From Candidatus Zixiibacteriota bacterium (GTDB lineage Bacteria; Zixibacteria; MSB-5A5; DG-27), in the NCBI GenBank assembly GCA_030605835.1, contig JAUWHO010000042.1, positions 69,732 to 110,033 on the forward strand: 40,302 nt of DNA, read 5' to 3'. Shown piece by piece: positions 1 through 6,508 of this stretch; within the stretch, counting starts at the first letter, position 1, and every line of letters begins with the position of its first letter. The translations under genes were made by a program, and so were the position numbers. The notes beneath the pieces were generated by a model. That model ran no database searches and was not told where the DNA came from. It saw only the letters and a program-made list of their open reading frames with translations.

Positions 1-294
1 ACCAACCTTGGAGAGGTTGATATGCTTCTCAGCTTCTGGGACGATTTGGAGCCGAACCCCATCTGGAACAACGAGCGCGACACCTACCTGAGGGAGTTTC
101 GCATCCCGGTCTCGGCCCTGGAAATCACTCCCTATTACGGGCAGACGATCTCCTTTCACAACACTCTGGAGTGCGGCAACGACATGATCGAAATGGGAAC
201 AACGGTGGTGCCGGAGCCGGCGACGCTCTTACTTCTGGGAGGCGGCCTTCTCGGTCTGGGAGGTTTTTCAAGATTTCGCAAGAAAAGAAAATAA
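1..294 (+). CDS. PEP-CTERM sorting domain protein, 3' end only
   Basis: The reading frame is open to the left edge, so the true start lies outside the window; the first in-window ATG is at 22. The C-terminus is a textbook PEP-CTERM anchor: VPEPAT, then a Gly/Leu membrane segment (LLLLGGGLLGLGG), then a basic tail ending FRKKRK. In PEP-CTERM families this tail directs export, membrane insertion and processing by an exosortase, usually at the cell surface. The upstream visible part (about 65 residues) has no domain I recognise; a beta-rich secreted domain is the usual partner. The gene is followed by a strong hairpin terminator. The anchor is clear; the function of the rest is unknown. Confidence 0.85.
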   Translation, partial: TNLGEVDMLLSFWDDLEPNPIWNNERDTYLREFRIPVSALEITPYYGQTISFHNTLECGNDMIEMGTTVVPEPATLLLLGGGLLGLGGFSRFRKKRK

Positions 295-760
295 GATATC
301 CGCCAGGAGGCGGTGTTCTCTCCTCACTCCTTGTGGTAGCGCCATAACCCTCCTGATTGCCGTAGCCCGCCAGTGGCGGGGCGCCATGCCGGGGCTTGAC
401 CCCGGCATTTTTTTGTGCCTAATTATCTGATCTCCATAGATTTGGAGGGCTCTGTCGGGCTACTTTCTATGATAATACAAGGTGGACGCACTTCCGGCTG
501 AATTCTGACTGCGAAGGGTGGATTTTAGTCAAGGGCCGATTGACAATCGCCCGCAGTTCCTCTTAATCCAAACCCCAACTTCGAGGGTGCTGATCCCGGG
601 CTTCGGGAACCGTAGCCAACCTCACGTGTTTAGTAAGGAAAACTTAGTTTGCTTGAAGGCTATAGAACTAAAAGAAGAGGTCGACATTTTAGCTGGGGGT
701 AGTCAAATCCCTATACTGCATTTCGGCACCCAAATCGAGTTCTGAGAGAGGCAGAGTGAA
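295..760. other. Intergenic region with a terminator and small hairpins
   Basis: This 466-base gap holds the terminator at 386-414 and two minor hairpins: CCGCC/GGCGG around an AGGA loop at 300-313, and CCCGCC/GGCGGG at 366-380. A GTG-started open frame at 518-745 has no recognisable domain and I do not call it a gene. I see no convincing promoter, although the radical SAM gene at 761 must be transcribed from somewhere here. Confidence 0.5.
386..414 (+). terminator. Rho-independent terminator of the PEP-CTERM gene
   Basis: A perfect 9-bp stem (ATGCCGGGG with CCCCGGCAT) and a 5-base loop lead into a run of seven T. It lies about 90 bases after the PEP-CTERM stop codon and on the same strand. 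Confidence 0.9.
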
Positions 761-1771
761 GTGCCTATGATAAGAATCCTTTCGCCCCGTTGGCTTCGCC
801 GCAAGCTCAAACGTCCTTCGCACCTGCCCACTCTGGCTACCATGGAACCCACGACCAGGTGCAACTGCAGGTGCCTGTATTGCCGGGCACTGATATCAAA
901 GACCGACCTGGATTTGCTGCACGGCCGCGATATGAGTCTGGAGGAGTTCGATATTGTCCTGAGCAAGTTGCCGTTCATTCGGAGATTCGAATTTGTGGGC
1001 TTGGGCGAACCCTTCTTGCACCCTCATCTCTTTGATATGATCGCCAGGATAAGCCGGCGGGGAAAGCGCACCTGTGTAAGCACCAACGGCACCATTCTGG
1101 ATGAAGACGCTTGCGCCAACCTCATCGGGTCCGGTCTCGACTTCCTGCGGGTCTCAATAGACAGCACGGATCCCGATACATTTGCGAAGCTAAGGGTGGG
1201 TGCGGAGCTCGAGAGGGTGAAGGCCGGTGTGAGAAGGTTGGTAAACGCCAAGAAGACAATAAAATCCCAGACTCCTGCCTTGATCCTCAGCGTCGTCGCC
1301 AGCCGCGAGAATCAAAGGGAGCTAAAGGAGATTATCCGACTAGCACATACTCTGGAAATCCCGGTGGTACGCATAAGAAACCTCTATGCCCCTCTGCCGG
1401 AAATGCAGGCAAAAAGGATCCCGGACCTCGAAAACTTACAATTGGTCGAGGAGTTGACAGATTTCGCCAAAACCCTGCAGATTGAGCTGCACACCTTTGT
1501 GGAGGAGTGCTTGAGAGACCTCCGGGGTATTTACGTCACTGTGGACGGTTACGTCACCCCCTGTATTTTTGCATACTATCCGGAGAAGATCGAATTCGGA
1601 AATCTGTTGAAAGAGGGATTCAATTCAATCTGGAACAGTCCCGAATACAAGGAATTCCGGAGGACTTTCCCCGAGAAGACGCCACGCTTCTGTAAGCTCT
1701 GCAAAGGCCTCTCCACCGAGGAGGTAACGACCTCCGTTAAGACGACCTCCACCTCCTCGGTTCGGGTCTAA
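761..1771 (+). CDS. Radical SAM protein with SPASM-like C-terminal domain
   Basis: A 336-residue radical SAM enzyme. The [4Fe-4S] motif CX3CX2C is at C34, C38 and C41, followed by the glycine-rich GLGEPFLHP stretch typical of these folds. The C-terminal part has a GYVTPC motif, FGNLLKEGFNSIWNS and a final CKLC pair, the layout of SPASM domains that carry auxiliary Fe-S clusters. Relatives modify peptides, mature enzymes or act on nucleosides and heme; no substrate is evident and no precursor-peptide gene is visible nearby. The GTG at 761 is chosen because AGAGAGG ends 9 bases upstream; an in-frame ATG follows at 767. The last 20 codons are Thr/Ser/Val-rich and are encoded by an inverted repeat. 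Confidence 0.85.
   Translation: MPMIRILSPRWLRRKLKRPSHLPTLATMEPTTRCNCRCLYCRALISKTDLDLLHGRDMSLEEFDIVLSKLPFIRRFEFVGLGEPFLHPHLFDMIARISRRGKRTCVSTNGTILDEDACANLIGSGLDFLRVSIDSTDPDTFAKLRVGAELERVKAGVRRLVNAKKTIKSQTPALILSVVASRENQRELKEIIRLAHTLEIPVVRIRNLYAPLPEMQAKRIPDLENLQLVEELTDFAKTLQIELHTFVEECLRDLRGIYVTVDGYVTPCIFAYYPEKIEFGNLLKEGFNSIWNSPEYKEFRRTFPEKTPRFCKLCKGLSTEEVTTSVKTTSTSSVRV
1715..1761. repeat. Inverted repeat inside the 3' end of the radical SAM gene
   Basis: Perfect 11-base arms, ACCGAGGAGGT at 1715-1725 and ACCTCCTCGGT at 1751-1761, are separated by 25 bases that also contain ACGACCTCC twice. The repeat makes up the final codons of the gene. There is no T run, so it is not a classic terminator. 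Confidence 0.6.
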
Positions 1772-1859
1772 CAAAGACTCCCACCCTCCGCGAAGTTGCT
1801 CTTGTCTCAGCGAATATCAGATTCTTATGAGTGCCCAGCTGTGGGCTTTCTCCATCGCG

Positions 1860-2273
1860 TCACGACTTAAATATCAATTTCCACTGCCGTGGCGATAGGT
1901 CTTTCTTGAATTTCTTCAGGCAATTCTTCAGCTGAGCTAGGCGATTCGATGAAAGACAACCTATCGGCCTTATCTGCCGTTGGAGACCGGCTTGTATGAG
2001 ACGAGCAACAGAAAACTCAACGATGTGGGGCAACTCGATATAAGTGTCAACGTCGAAAGATTCGTTCCAATCCTTCGGCACATAAAATACCTTTCTAGCA
2101 GGATCACATCCCCTCTTAGACCCGGAATATTTCTTGGATTGAGAAGTCGTTTTCAGAACCAGACAAGGGCTCTGAGTGTCGGCTGCGTTCAACGCCACAA
2201 ATAGCTTATCCTTTTCTGAGCCGTCCTCAAATCTGTACTTTTGATAGAGTAATATATCCCCGGGACTGGGCAT
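1860..2273 (-). CDS. Putative MazF/PemK-like toxin partner of a Panacea antitoxin
   Basis: A 137-residue protein beginning PSPGDILLYQKYRFEDGS...DKLFVAL, which resembles the start of MazF/PemK SH3-like barrels (GDIVLVPFPFSDGS...RPALVL). It continues with CLVLKTTSQ, a FYVPK strand and a basic helical C-terminus. MazF-family toxins are mRNA interferases; catalytic residues cannot be assigned here by eye, so the activity is inferred. The ATG lies 9 bases after the stop of the Panacea-domain gene with no good Shine-Dalgarno sequence, which suggests translational coupling. Antitoxin first, toxin second is the usual order. It could instead be a non-toxic SH3-fold partner. Confidence 0.55.
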   Translation of the reverse strand: MPSPGDILLYQKYRFEDGSEKDKLFVALNAADTQSPCLVLKTTSQSKKYSGSKRGCDPARKVFYVPKDWNESFDVDTYIELPHIVEFSVARLIQAGLQRQIRPIGCLSSNRLAQLKNCLKKFKKDLSPRQWKLIFKS

Positions 2274-2282
2274 GCAAGTGGG

Positions 2283-2891
2283 TCATTCAGTAGGTCGAAG
2301 ACAGAAATTGTCCAAAATCTCAAAATACTCTTTTAGCGATTCCTCTGCCTCTTCAGCTGTGAGCTTCGAGTCCTCATCAATCGCAAGCAAATAATCTATT
2401 GGAGCGTTTAATCCTTCTTGCTTTATGGTTACATCCCACGGTTGATTCTTAAGATGGGAAATCTCCGAAATTTGCCACGCTTTAACATCTTTAAACATAA
2501 GGGCCAAGTTATTAAGAATCTCAATCTCACGAGGAGAAAAAACTGACAGGTCGGGATTCTTTTTCGCCTTAAATTCAATTTCTTTGGACTTTGGGTCAAG
2601 CTCATCTTTCTTTTGGATTAGAGCCAACTTATCCTTAAAATCATCTGGTGGGTTGCCACCTTTTACCTCTAACCAAAATGATTTCGGTACTGGCCCTTTC
2701 TTGAACGCAAAGTATTGAAGTCCTATCGCGGGATATCCGGTCTCTTTAAAATGTTTAAAATCGAAAAAGTATAGAAGCTTCGATATTTTCGTGGTATTTG
2801 CCCATTTTGTTTTCTTGGCGAAAAACAAGACAGCATTAAGCAACTTCAGTCTATAAATATTTGATTCCATTGCGCAATCGCGAACGAACAT
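2283..2891 (-). CDS. Panacea (DUF4065/SocA-like) domain protein, putative antitoxin
   Basis: A 202-residue protein whose first 70 residues match the Panacea/DUF4065 pattern: KLLNAVLFFAKK, TKISKLLYFFDFKHF, then GLQYFAFKKGPVPKSFW. Panacea domains neutralise many unrelated toxins and are also called SocA-like or phage-associated. The C-terminal half is charged and helical (SPREIEILNNLALMFKD, LTAEEAEESLKEYFE). The ATG at 2891 is preceded by AGAGGTG, which favours it over the internal ATG at 2870, which has no ribosome site. A consensus promoter sits 57 bases upstream, so this gene and its downstream toxin-like partner form their own transcription unit next to the terminase gene. Confidence 0.75.
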   Translation of the reverse strand: MFVRDCAMESNIYRLKLLNAVLFFAKKTKWANTTKISKLLYFFDFKHFKETGYPAIGLQYFAFKKGPVPKSFWLEVKGGNPPDDFKDKLALIQKKDELDPKSKEIEFKAKKNPDLSVFSPREIEILNNLALMFKDVKAWQISEISHLKNQPWDVTIKQEGLNAPIDYLLAIDEDSKLTAEEAEESLKEYFEILDNFCLRPTE

Positions 2892-2900
2892 GTCACCTCT

Positions 2901-2930
2901 GGATCTATCTGTAGGAGATTCGACAGATCC
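2901..2930 (-). promoter_or_regulatory. Inverted repeat in the Panacea operon leader, candidate operator
   Basis: ATCTGT at 2907-2912 pairs with ACAGAT at 2923-2928, extended by GGATCT and ATCC on the outside. It lies between the promoter at 2948-2975 and the ATG at 2891, where an autoregulating antitoxin could bind or an RNA hairpin could form. Binding is inferred only. Confidence 0.4.
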
Positions 2931-2947
2931 CCTTCACTCCTTTAGCT

Positions 2948-2975
2948 AATTTAAGACGTTCAGGAGAAATGTCAA
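2948..2975 (-). promoter_or_regulatory. Sigma-70-type promoter of the Panacea cassette
   Basis: On the minus strand, TTGACA (2975-2970), 16 bases, then TAAATT (2953-2948). The same -35/-10 pair occurs upstream of the secretin gene. The predicted start of transcription is about 50 bases before the ATG at 2891. Confidence 0.65.
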
Positions 2976-3063
2976 CGCTTTTTCTCCAAACTATCTTGTG
3001 ATTTTGTAATAGTCCCTCCCGAGCGGCGGTATCAGTTCAAACCTCCAAGACCTCCTTCGCCCA

Positions 3064-4398
3064 CTAAATGTTACGCAGGGCGACGACCTTCGGACTTACG
3101 ATGGTGATACTGTCTTGATAATTCCTCACATTCCATAAAGCCAACGCCAGCGCCATGGCGGCATCGCAGTGGCTGTTATCCTCCCAGGTCAACTCCCGGA
3201 GCTCGTCCTGGAGGGTCCACACCGCTCCCTGGCCAGTGATTTGCTCTACATACGGGCAGGCGACGCCGCCCATCACGAAGGCCTGCTCTAAATTTGCGAG
3301 CAACTCCGCTTTGGCCTTGCCGCCTCTCTCGCCAAAGTTGAATCCTCTGGCGCCTATGTCGGTCAACTCCGAGAGGACCACATCTCCCAGGCCGGTGGAA
3401 TCGATCAGCGTTGGTCCCCGGTATCTCTTGAACCTCTCCCTTATTTTCTCATAGACGTAAGGCCAATCACGCTGAAATCTATCGAAAGCCACCAGTTGGT
3501 AGGGCTTAGCGGTGATGTCGAGGGTTACGCCGACGGTGTATGTCCTCTTGCGCGCCAGATCCCAACCGTGACAGTATATATGACCCGGTATCGGCCCTGA
3601 AAGCCCGGCGGCTTGAGTCAAAGACCTCTGCAAATCTTTTTCCGGGATAATCCGCTCGAGGTCGTCGACGAACATTCCGTATATGTTCTGTTGGACTCTG
3701 GCGGAGGCGGAGGTTTCGATTCTCCTCTCCAAATACTGCTTGCTTATGTATGGATTCTCTCTGGAGTCCCCGGTCTGCACATAGCCTCGGAAAGGGTTCC
3801 TCTCGAGCTCCTGAAATTTGCGGTAGAACCAGTCTTTCCCTTTGGGAGTGGAGGTGAAATCGATCACCCCTTCCCGGTCTGCCAGGCGCATCATGATGAC
3901 ATGTTCGACCACATAGTCGGGATGAGGCTCATATGCCACCTCGTCGAAGTTGATGTAGTCGAAATCGTGCCCCAAGAGGTATTCCCCCCGGTTTTGCGAG
4001 GAGCGCGCCCACAAGACCGCGCCGTTGACGAATTCAATATGCGGGAAGGGGGTCTGGCAAATGTTTCTAACGAAGCTTTCCAGTCTCTTTTTGCCCTGAA
4101 TCAGTCTTACGACTTTGTTGAAGACAATCCCGGCTTGGTCCTGAGTGATGGAGACATTCACCGCAGAGTAATGATCACAGGTGTCCCACTTAAGGGAGCG
4201 GATTTTGAAGAAACAGCGATGCAGAAGTTTTACTGCCTGCACCTGGGATTTTCCCCAGCGGTTGCCGGTGCAAAGCAGGTTTTCAGGCTTGGTCGAGTTT
4301 TGAAGCCAGATCAATTGTCCCGGATGAGGCTCGACCTTTAAGAACTCCCTAGAGAAAAAAACCGGATCAATACAGGCCCGACGCCAGAGGTTCTTCAA
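3064..4398 (-). CDS. Phage terminase large subunit
   Basis: A 444-residue DNA-packaging ATPase/nuclease of the phage terminase type. Walker A is GNRWGKS at 45-51, Walker B is YINFDE with D152 and E153, and the coupling motif TSTPKGK is at 182-188. The RNase H-like nuclease half has its acidic triad in place: D280 (HGWDLARK), D333 (LIDSTGLGD) and D412 (HCDAAMALAL). Both domains therefore look intact, which argues against simple decay. The gene lies downstream of a RelE-like toxin gene and upstream of the Panacea cassette, whereas in phages a portal gene usually follows directly. The expected small terminase partner is not obvious. It could serve a degraded prophage, a satellite or a gene-transfer particle. 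Confidence 0.92.
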   Translation of the reverse strand: MKNLWRRACIDPVFFSREFLKVEPHPGQLIWLQNSTKPENLLCTGNRWGKSQVQAVKLLHRCFFKIRSLKWDTCDHYSAVNVSITQDQAGIVFNKVVRLIQGKKRLESFVRNICQTPFPHIEFVNGAVLWARSSQNRGEYLLGHDFDYINFDEVAYEPHPDYVVEHVIMMRLADREGVIDFTSTPKGKDWFYRKFQELERNPFRGYVQTGDSRENPYISKQYLERRIETSASARVQQNIYGMFVDDLERIIPEKDLQRSLTQAAGLSGPIPGHIYCHGWDLARKRTYTVGVTLDITAKPYQLVAFDRFQRDWPYVYEKIRERFKRYRGPTLIDSTGLGDVVLSELTDIGARGFNFGERGGKAKAELLANLEQAFVMGGVACPYVEQITGQGAVWTLQDELRELTWEDNSHCDAAMALALALWNVRNYQDSITIVSPKVVALRNI

Positions 4399-4423
4399 TC
4401 TACGAGACCCCGCAATGATGCTG

Positions 4424-4440
4424 TCACAATTGAATTGTGA
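4424..4440 (-). promoter_or_regulatory. Perfect palindrome upstream of the terminase gene
   Basis: TCACAATT-G-AATTGTGA, perfect 8-base arms around one base, lies in the 53-base gap between the RelE-like toxin stop and the terminase ATG. It could be a protein operator or a small intercistronic hairpin. No T run or obvious promoter accompanies it. Confidence 0.45.
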
Positions 4441-4451
4441 TCAGAGATTAG

Positions 4452-4847
4452 TCACTTGCTTTGGAATTGCCACTCTTGAAAACTATTCATATTCCCAGAA
4501 ATCAAGTCCTCGTGGATTTGCTCAGCGATCTCCAACCATGGAAACTTGTTGTAATCAAACTTCGAACGCTGTTCTGGTGAGACAAAGATGCCGAAGACAC
4601 AGGATTTTTCGCGGTTCACCATATAGATATATCTGAAGCCTCTTCTACCCCTCACCCGCAGTCGAAACAGTTTTCCCTGCAGATGCTGCGGGAGATTGCG
4701 CATCATCTGCCCTGCGCCATAAGGGTCGGCTTGAGACTTCTGCAACTGCTTTCGGAGGCTCCTGTATGCTTCCGGATGCGACTTCTCGAAATCTTCTATC
4801 TGGGATATGAATTCCTTGTGAGCAAGAAACCTAAATGAGCTTGACAA
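4452..4847 (-). CDS. RelE/ParE-like toxin
   Basis: A 131-residue protein with the layout of the RelE/ParE fold: an opening strand (FRFLAHKEFISQI), a helical hairpin (EKSHPEAYRSLRKQLQ), the L-x-G-x-L-F-R-L-R-V strand, then RGRRGFRYIYMVN and CVFGIFVSPEQR. RelE toxins cut ribosome-bound mRNA and ParE toxins block gyrase; which applies cannot be told here. Its TTG start lies inside the end of the preceding gene (17-base overlap), a strong sign of coupled expression. AAAGAAGG stands directly before the TTG, which is too close for a normal ribosome site. The C-terminus (about 30 residues past the fold) is acidic and longer than in minimal RelE proteins. Confidence 0.65.
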   Translation of the reverse strand: MSSSFRFLAHKEFISQIEDFEKSHPEAYRSLRKQLQKSQADPYGAGQMMRNLPQHLQGKLFRLRVRGRRGFRYIYMVNREKSCVFGIFVSPEQRSKFDYNKFPWLEIAEQIHEDLISGNMNSFQEWQFQSK

Positions 4848-5454
4848 CCTTCTTTACCTTATCCAAGTCAATCCTTGACCGCTCCAAGCCCCTGTCAATT
4901 AAGGTCATCGCTTGGATGAAGTCGGGGTTAAGGCTTAACTCCAGGTCCTCACAATCATCCTCGGACAAGTTCACCTTGAACTCGTCAGGGAGCCTCTCTC
5001 GCAGTATTATCTCTCCTTCGCTTGCCTTCTGCAGAGTCGGGTCCTCGTATGCGCGTTGTAGCAACTTGGGCCATTGCAGATATCCCATCTCATCCACGGC
5101 CTGGTCTACCTTGGTCAGGTCGTTCTTCAGGATATGGCTTATTGGTACCTGATAAAACCCTAGTACCCTCGGGTCTGAAAGATAATATCTGTTTCCGCGA
5201 TTACCCTCCTCCGTCTCGAATCTTGAAATGGATAGATGTCCCATGGAGAGTAGAAGATCGTTCTCGTCCCGAAGCTGCTCGCTAAACTGCCCGAAGTTCG
5301 ACTTCTGGAATTCGAAGGGCACGTACTTCAGCTCCTTTGTACTGAAATAGACCACCTTATTCAACCTTGTAGCACCCCACACACCGTCTTTGAATCGGCC
5401 TATCAGATACAGAAGAAAGAGTCTCCGATACGTGTTCTTTGAGATAGTTCCCAT
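4831..5454 (-). CDS. Putative Panacea/YwgA-like antitoxin paired with the RelE-like toxin
   Basis: A 207-residue protein. Residues about 8-75 resemble the winged-helix start of Panacea/DUF4065 and YwgA-type proteins: ATRLNKVVYFSTKEL, an aromatic strand FEFQKSNFGQFSEQL (compare the YGPYS..L motif), then DLLLSMGHL. The similarity is weaker than for the protein at 2283-2891. The C-terminal part is acidic (LSEDDCEDLELSLNPDF) and ends in a basic segment that overlaps the toxin gene by 17 bases. Gene order, overlap and the toxin-like partner support an antitoxin role. The ATG at 5454 has GGAG about 9 bases upstream and follows the zinc-ribbon gene by 14 bases. Confidence 0.5.
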   Translation of the reverse strand: MGTISKNTYRRLFLLYLIGRFKDGVWGATRLNKVVYFSTKELKYVPFEFQKSNFGQFSEQLRDENDLLLSMGHLSISRFETEEGNRGNRYYLSDPRVLGFYQVPISHILKNDLTKVDQAVDEMGYLQWPKLLQRAYEDPTLQKASEGEIILRERLPDEFKVNLSEDDCEDLELSLNPDFIQAMTLIDRGLERSRIDLDKVKKVVKLI

Positions 5455-5468
5455 GGGTTACACTCCGC

Positions 5469-5897
5469 TTAGTCGCTCTGTTTCCACAAGGACTCCAGCA
5501 TAGACAATTGCCCAGTCTTCATCGCAGTCTCGATTCTCCTGCGCAGATACCACGCAGTCTTATATGGGAGATTCAAGTTCCGGCTCAATTCAACTGCGCG
5601 GACTCTGCTTGCGGTAGCAAACATCAAGTAGATTGCAAGAAACCATTTAGACAGAGGAATATAGCTTTTATGAAATATCGTCCCGGAGGTGGCCGAGAAT
5701 TGATAGCGGCAACTCGAGCATTCGAACTTGTCAACTGCCTTGAGCCTGTAAACTTTCTTAGCCTTGCACCTGGGACACACCGGTCCGTTGGGCCAACGCC
5801 TATCCTCCAGGAATCTGAGGCATTGGCCGTCGTCACCATAACTTTTTATGATCTCTAACAGGCTCACGTCAACGCTACTGGATACCACTATTAACAA
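5469..5897 (-). CDS. Stand-alone IS1595-type zinc-ribbon/HTH protein
   Basis: A 142-residue protein matching the N-terminal part of IS1595-family transposases: a zinc ribbon with CPRC and CSSC pairs, the SGTIFHKSYIPLSKWF motif, then an HTH region (ELSRNLNLPYKTAWYLRRRIETAM). The DDE catalytic domain is absent, and no remnant follows because the next gene starts 14 bases later. It is therefore either a domesticated DNA-binding protein or a truncated transposase. It heads a minus-strand run containing the Panacea-like and RelE-like genes and sits behind a consensus promoter, so a regulatory role is plausible. The start is uncertain: TTG at 5897, or a GTG at 5888 better spaced from AAGAAG. Confidence 0.7.
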   Translation of the reverse strand: MLIVVSSSVDVSLLEIIKSYGDDGQCLRFLEDRRWPNGPVCPRCKAKKVYRLKAVDKFECSSCRYQFSATSGTIFHKSYIPLSKWFLAIYLMFATASRVRAVELSRNLNLPYKTAWYLRRRIETAMKTGQLSMLESLWKQSD

Positions 5898-5918
5898 TCT
5901 TCTTATTAGTTGTACCCG

Positions 5919-5947
5919 AATATAGATCGGTTAGTTCCTGCTGTCAA
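5919..5947 (-). promoter_or_regulatory. Strong sigma-70-type promoter of the zinc-ribbon/toxin-antitoxin operon
   Basis: On the minus strand, TTGACA (5947-5942), exactly 17 bases, then TATATT (5924-5919). The predicted transcript starts near 5912, only about 15-24 bases before the possible start codons of the zinc-ribbon gene. Confidence 0.75.
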
Positions 5948-6071
5948 GTAATTTTTTTGAAAAAGATTTGAGGTCTCATCCGTACGTACGCCTCTAACTT
6001 GTTGCTAATACGAGAGCAGTCAAATATTCCACCTGCTTTAGCGTTATAAGCATTCTTGCCAACCTGGCTTT

Positions 6072-6506
6072 TCACTCTTCGTATTCCTTGAGTGCCTCTT
6101 TTCTAATCTCCTCTAAGAGTTCCTTGAGCACCCCCTGATAATCTGTTCCCCCGCAAATTTTGTTCTTCAGTTCCACCGCCCTCAAGCCGTCGGTGATTTT
6201 CAGTTCCATCTCGCCCTGGTTCAACTTCTCGAGAACATTGTCGCGGATGGTGTTCAAAAGGACTTCATCGGCTGTGATCTCTCTCTGGCGGGCTGCAGGT
6301 GTGTCGGCGGTCGAAATCCTGCTCTTTCGAGTGGAGAGGCGGACATCATTCTCGCTGACCGATTTGCCCTTCAGGCCGGAGACGACCCTCTTGGCGGAAC
6401 TTTTCGCTCTCCTGCGAGCTACCTTCTTCACCGGCTCGATAACCGCGGGTCTCTCCGCGATCGCCGAAAGAGAATCCTCCGATACTACCGCTTCCACTCT
6501 GGACAA
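6072..6506 (-). CDS. Small phage protein downstream of portal, unknown function
   Basis: About 144 residues. The N-terminal half is basic and low in complexity (VKKVARRRAKSSAKRVV), and the C-terminal half is acidic and helical (VLLNTIRDNVLEKLNQGE, ITDGLRAVELKNKI, ending EEIRKEALKEYEE). The IxDGLxAxxLK pattern followed by a helical tail recalls some phage small terminase or head proteins, but I cannot assign a family. I take TTG at 6506 because GGAGGG lies 6 bases upstream; a TTG at 6512 overlaps the portal stop, and a GTG lies at 6497. The frame is open further upstream, but there it overlaps the portal gene. Position right after portal, with tight spacing, indicates one transcript. Confidence 0.55.
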   Translation of the reverse strand: MSRVEAVVSEDSLSAIAERPAVIEPVKKVARRRAKSSAKRVVSGLKGKSVSENDVRLSTRKSRISTADTPAARQREITADEVLLNTIRDNVLEKLNQGEMELKITDGLRAVELKNKICGGTDYQGVLKELLEEIRKEALKEYEE

Positions 6507-6508
6507 AA

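Noticed and set aside
518-745. GTG-started 75-codon frame before the radical SAM gene
   Set aside because: No ribosome site, no recognisable domain and unremarkable composition; treated as chance.
761-1771. RiPP maturase with its precursor peptide
   Set aside because: No small precursor-like ORF with a leader or Cys-rich core was found on either side.
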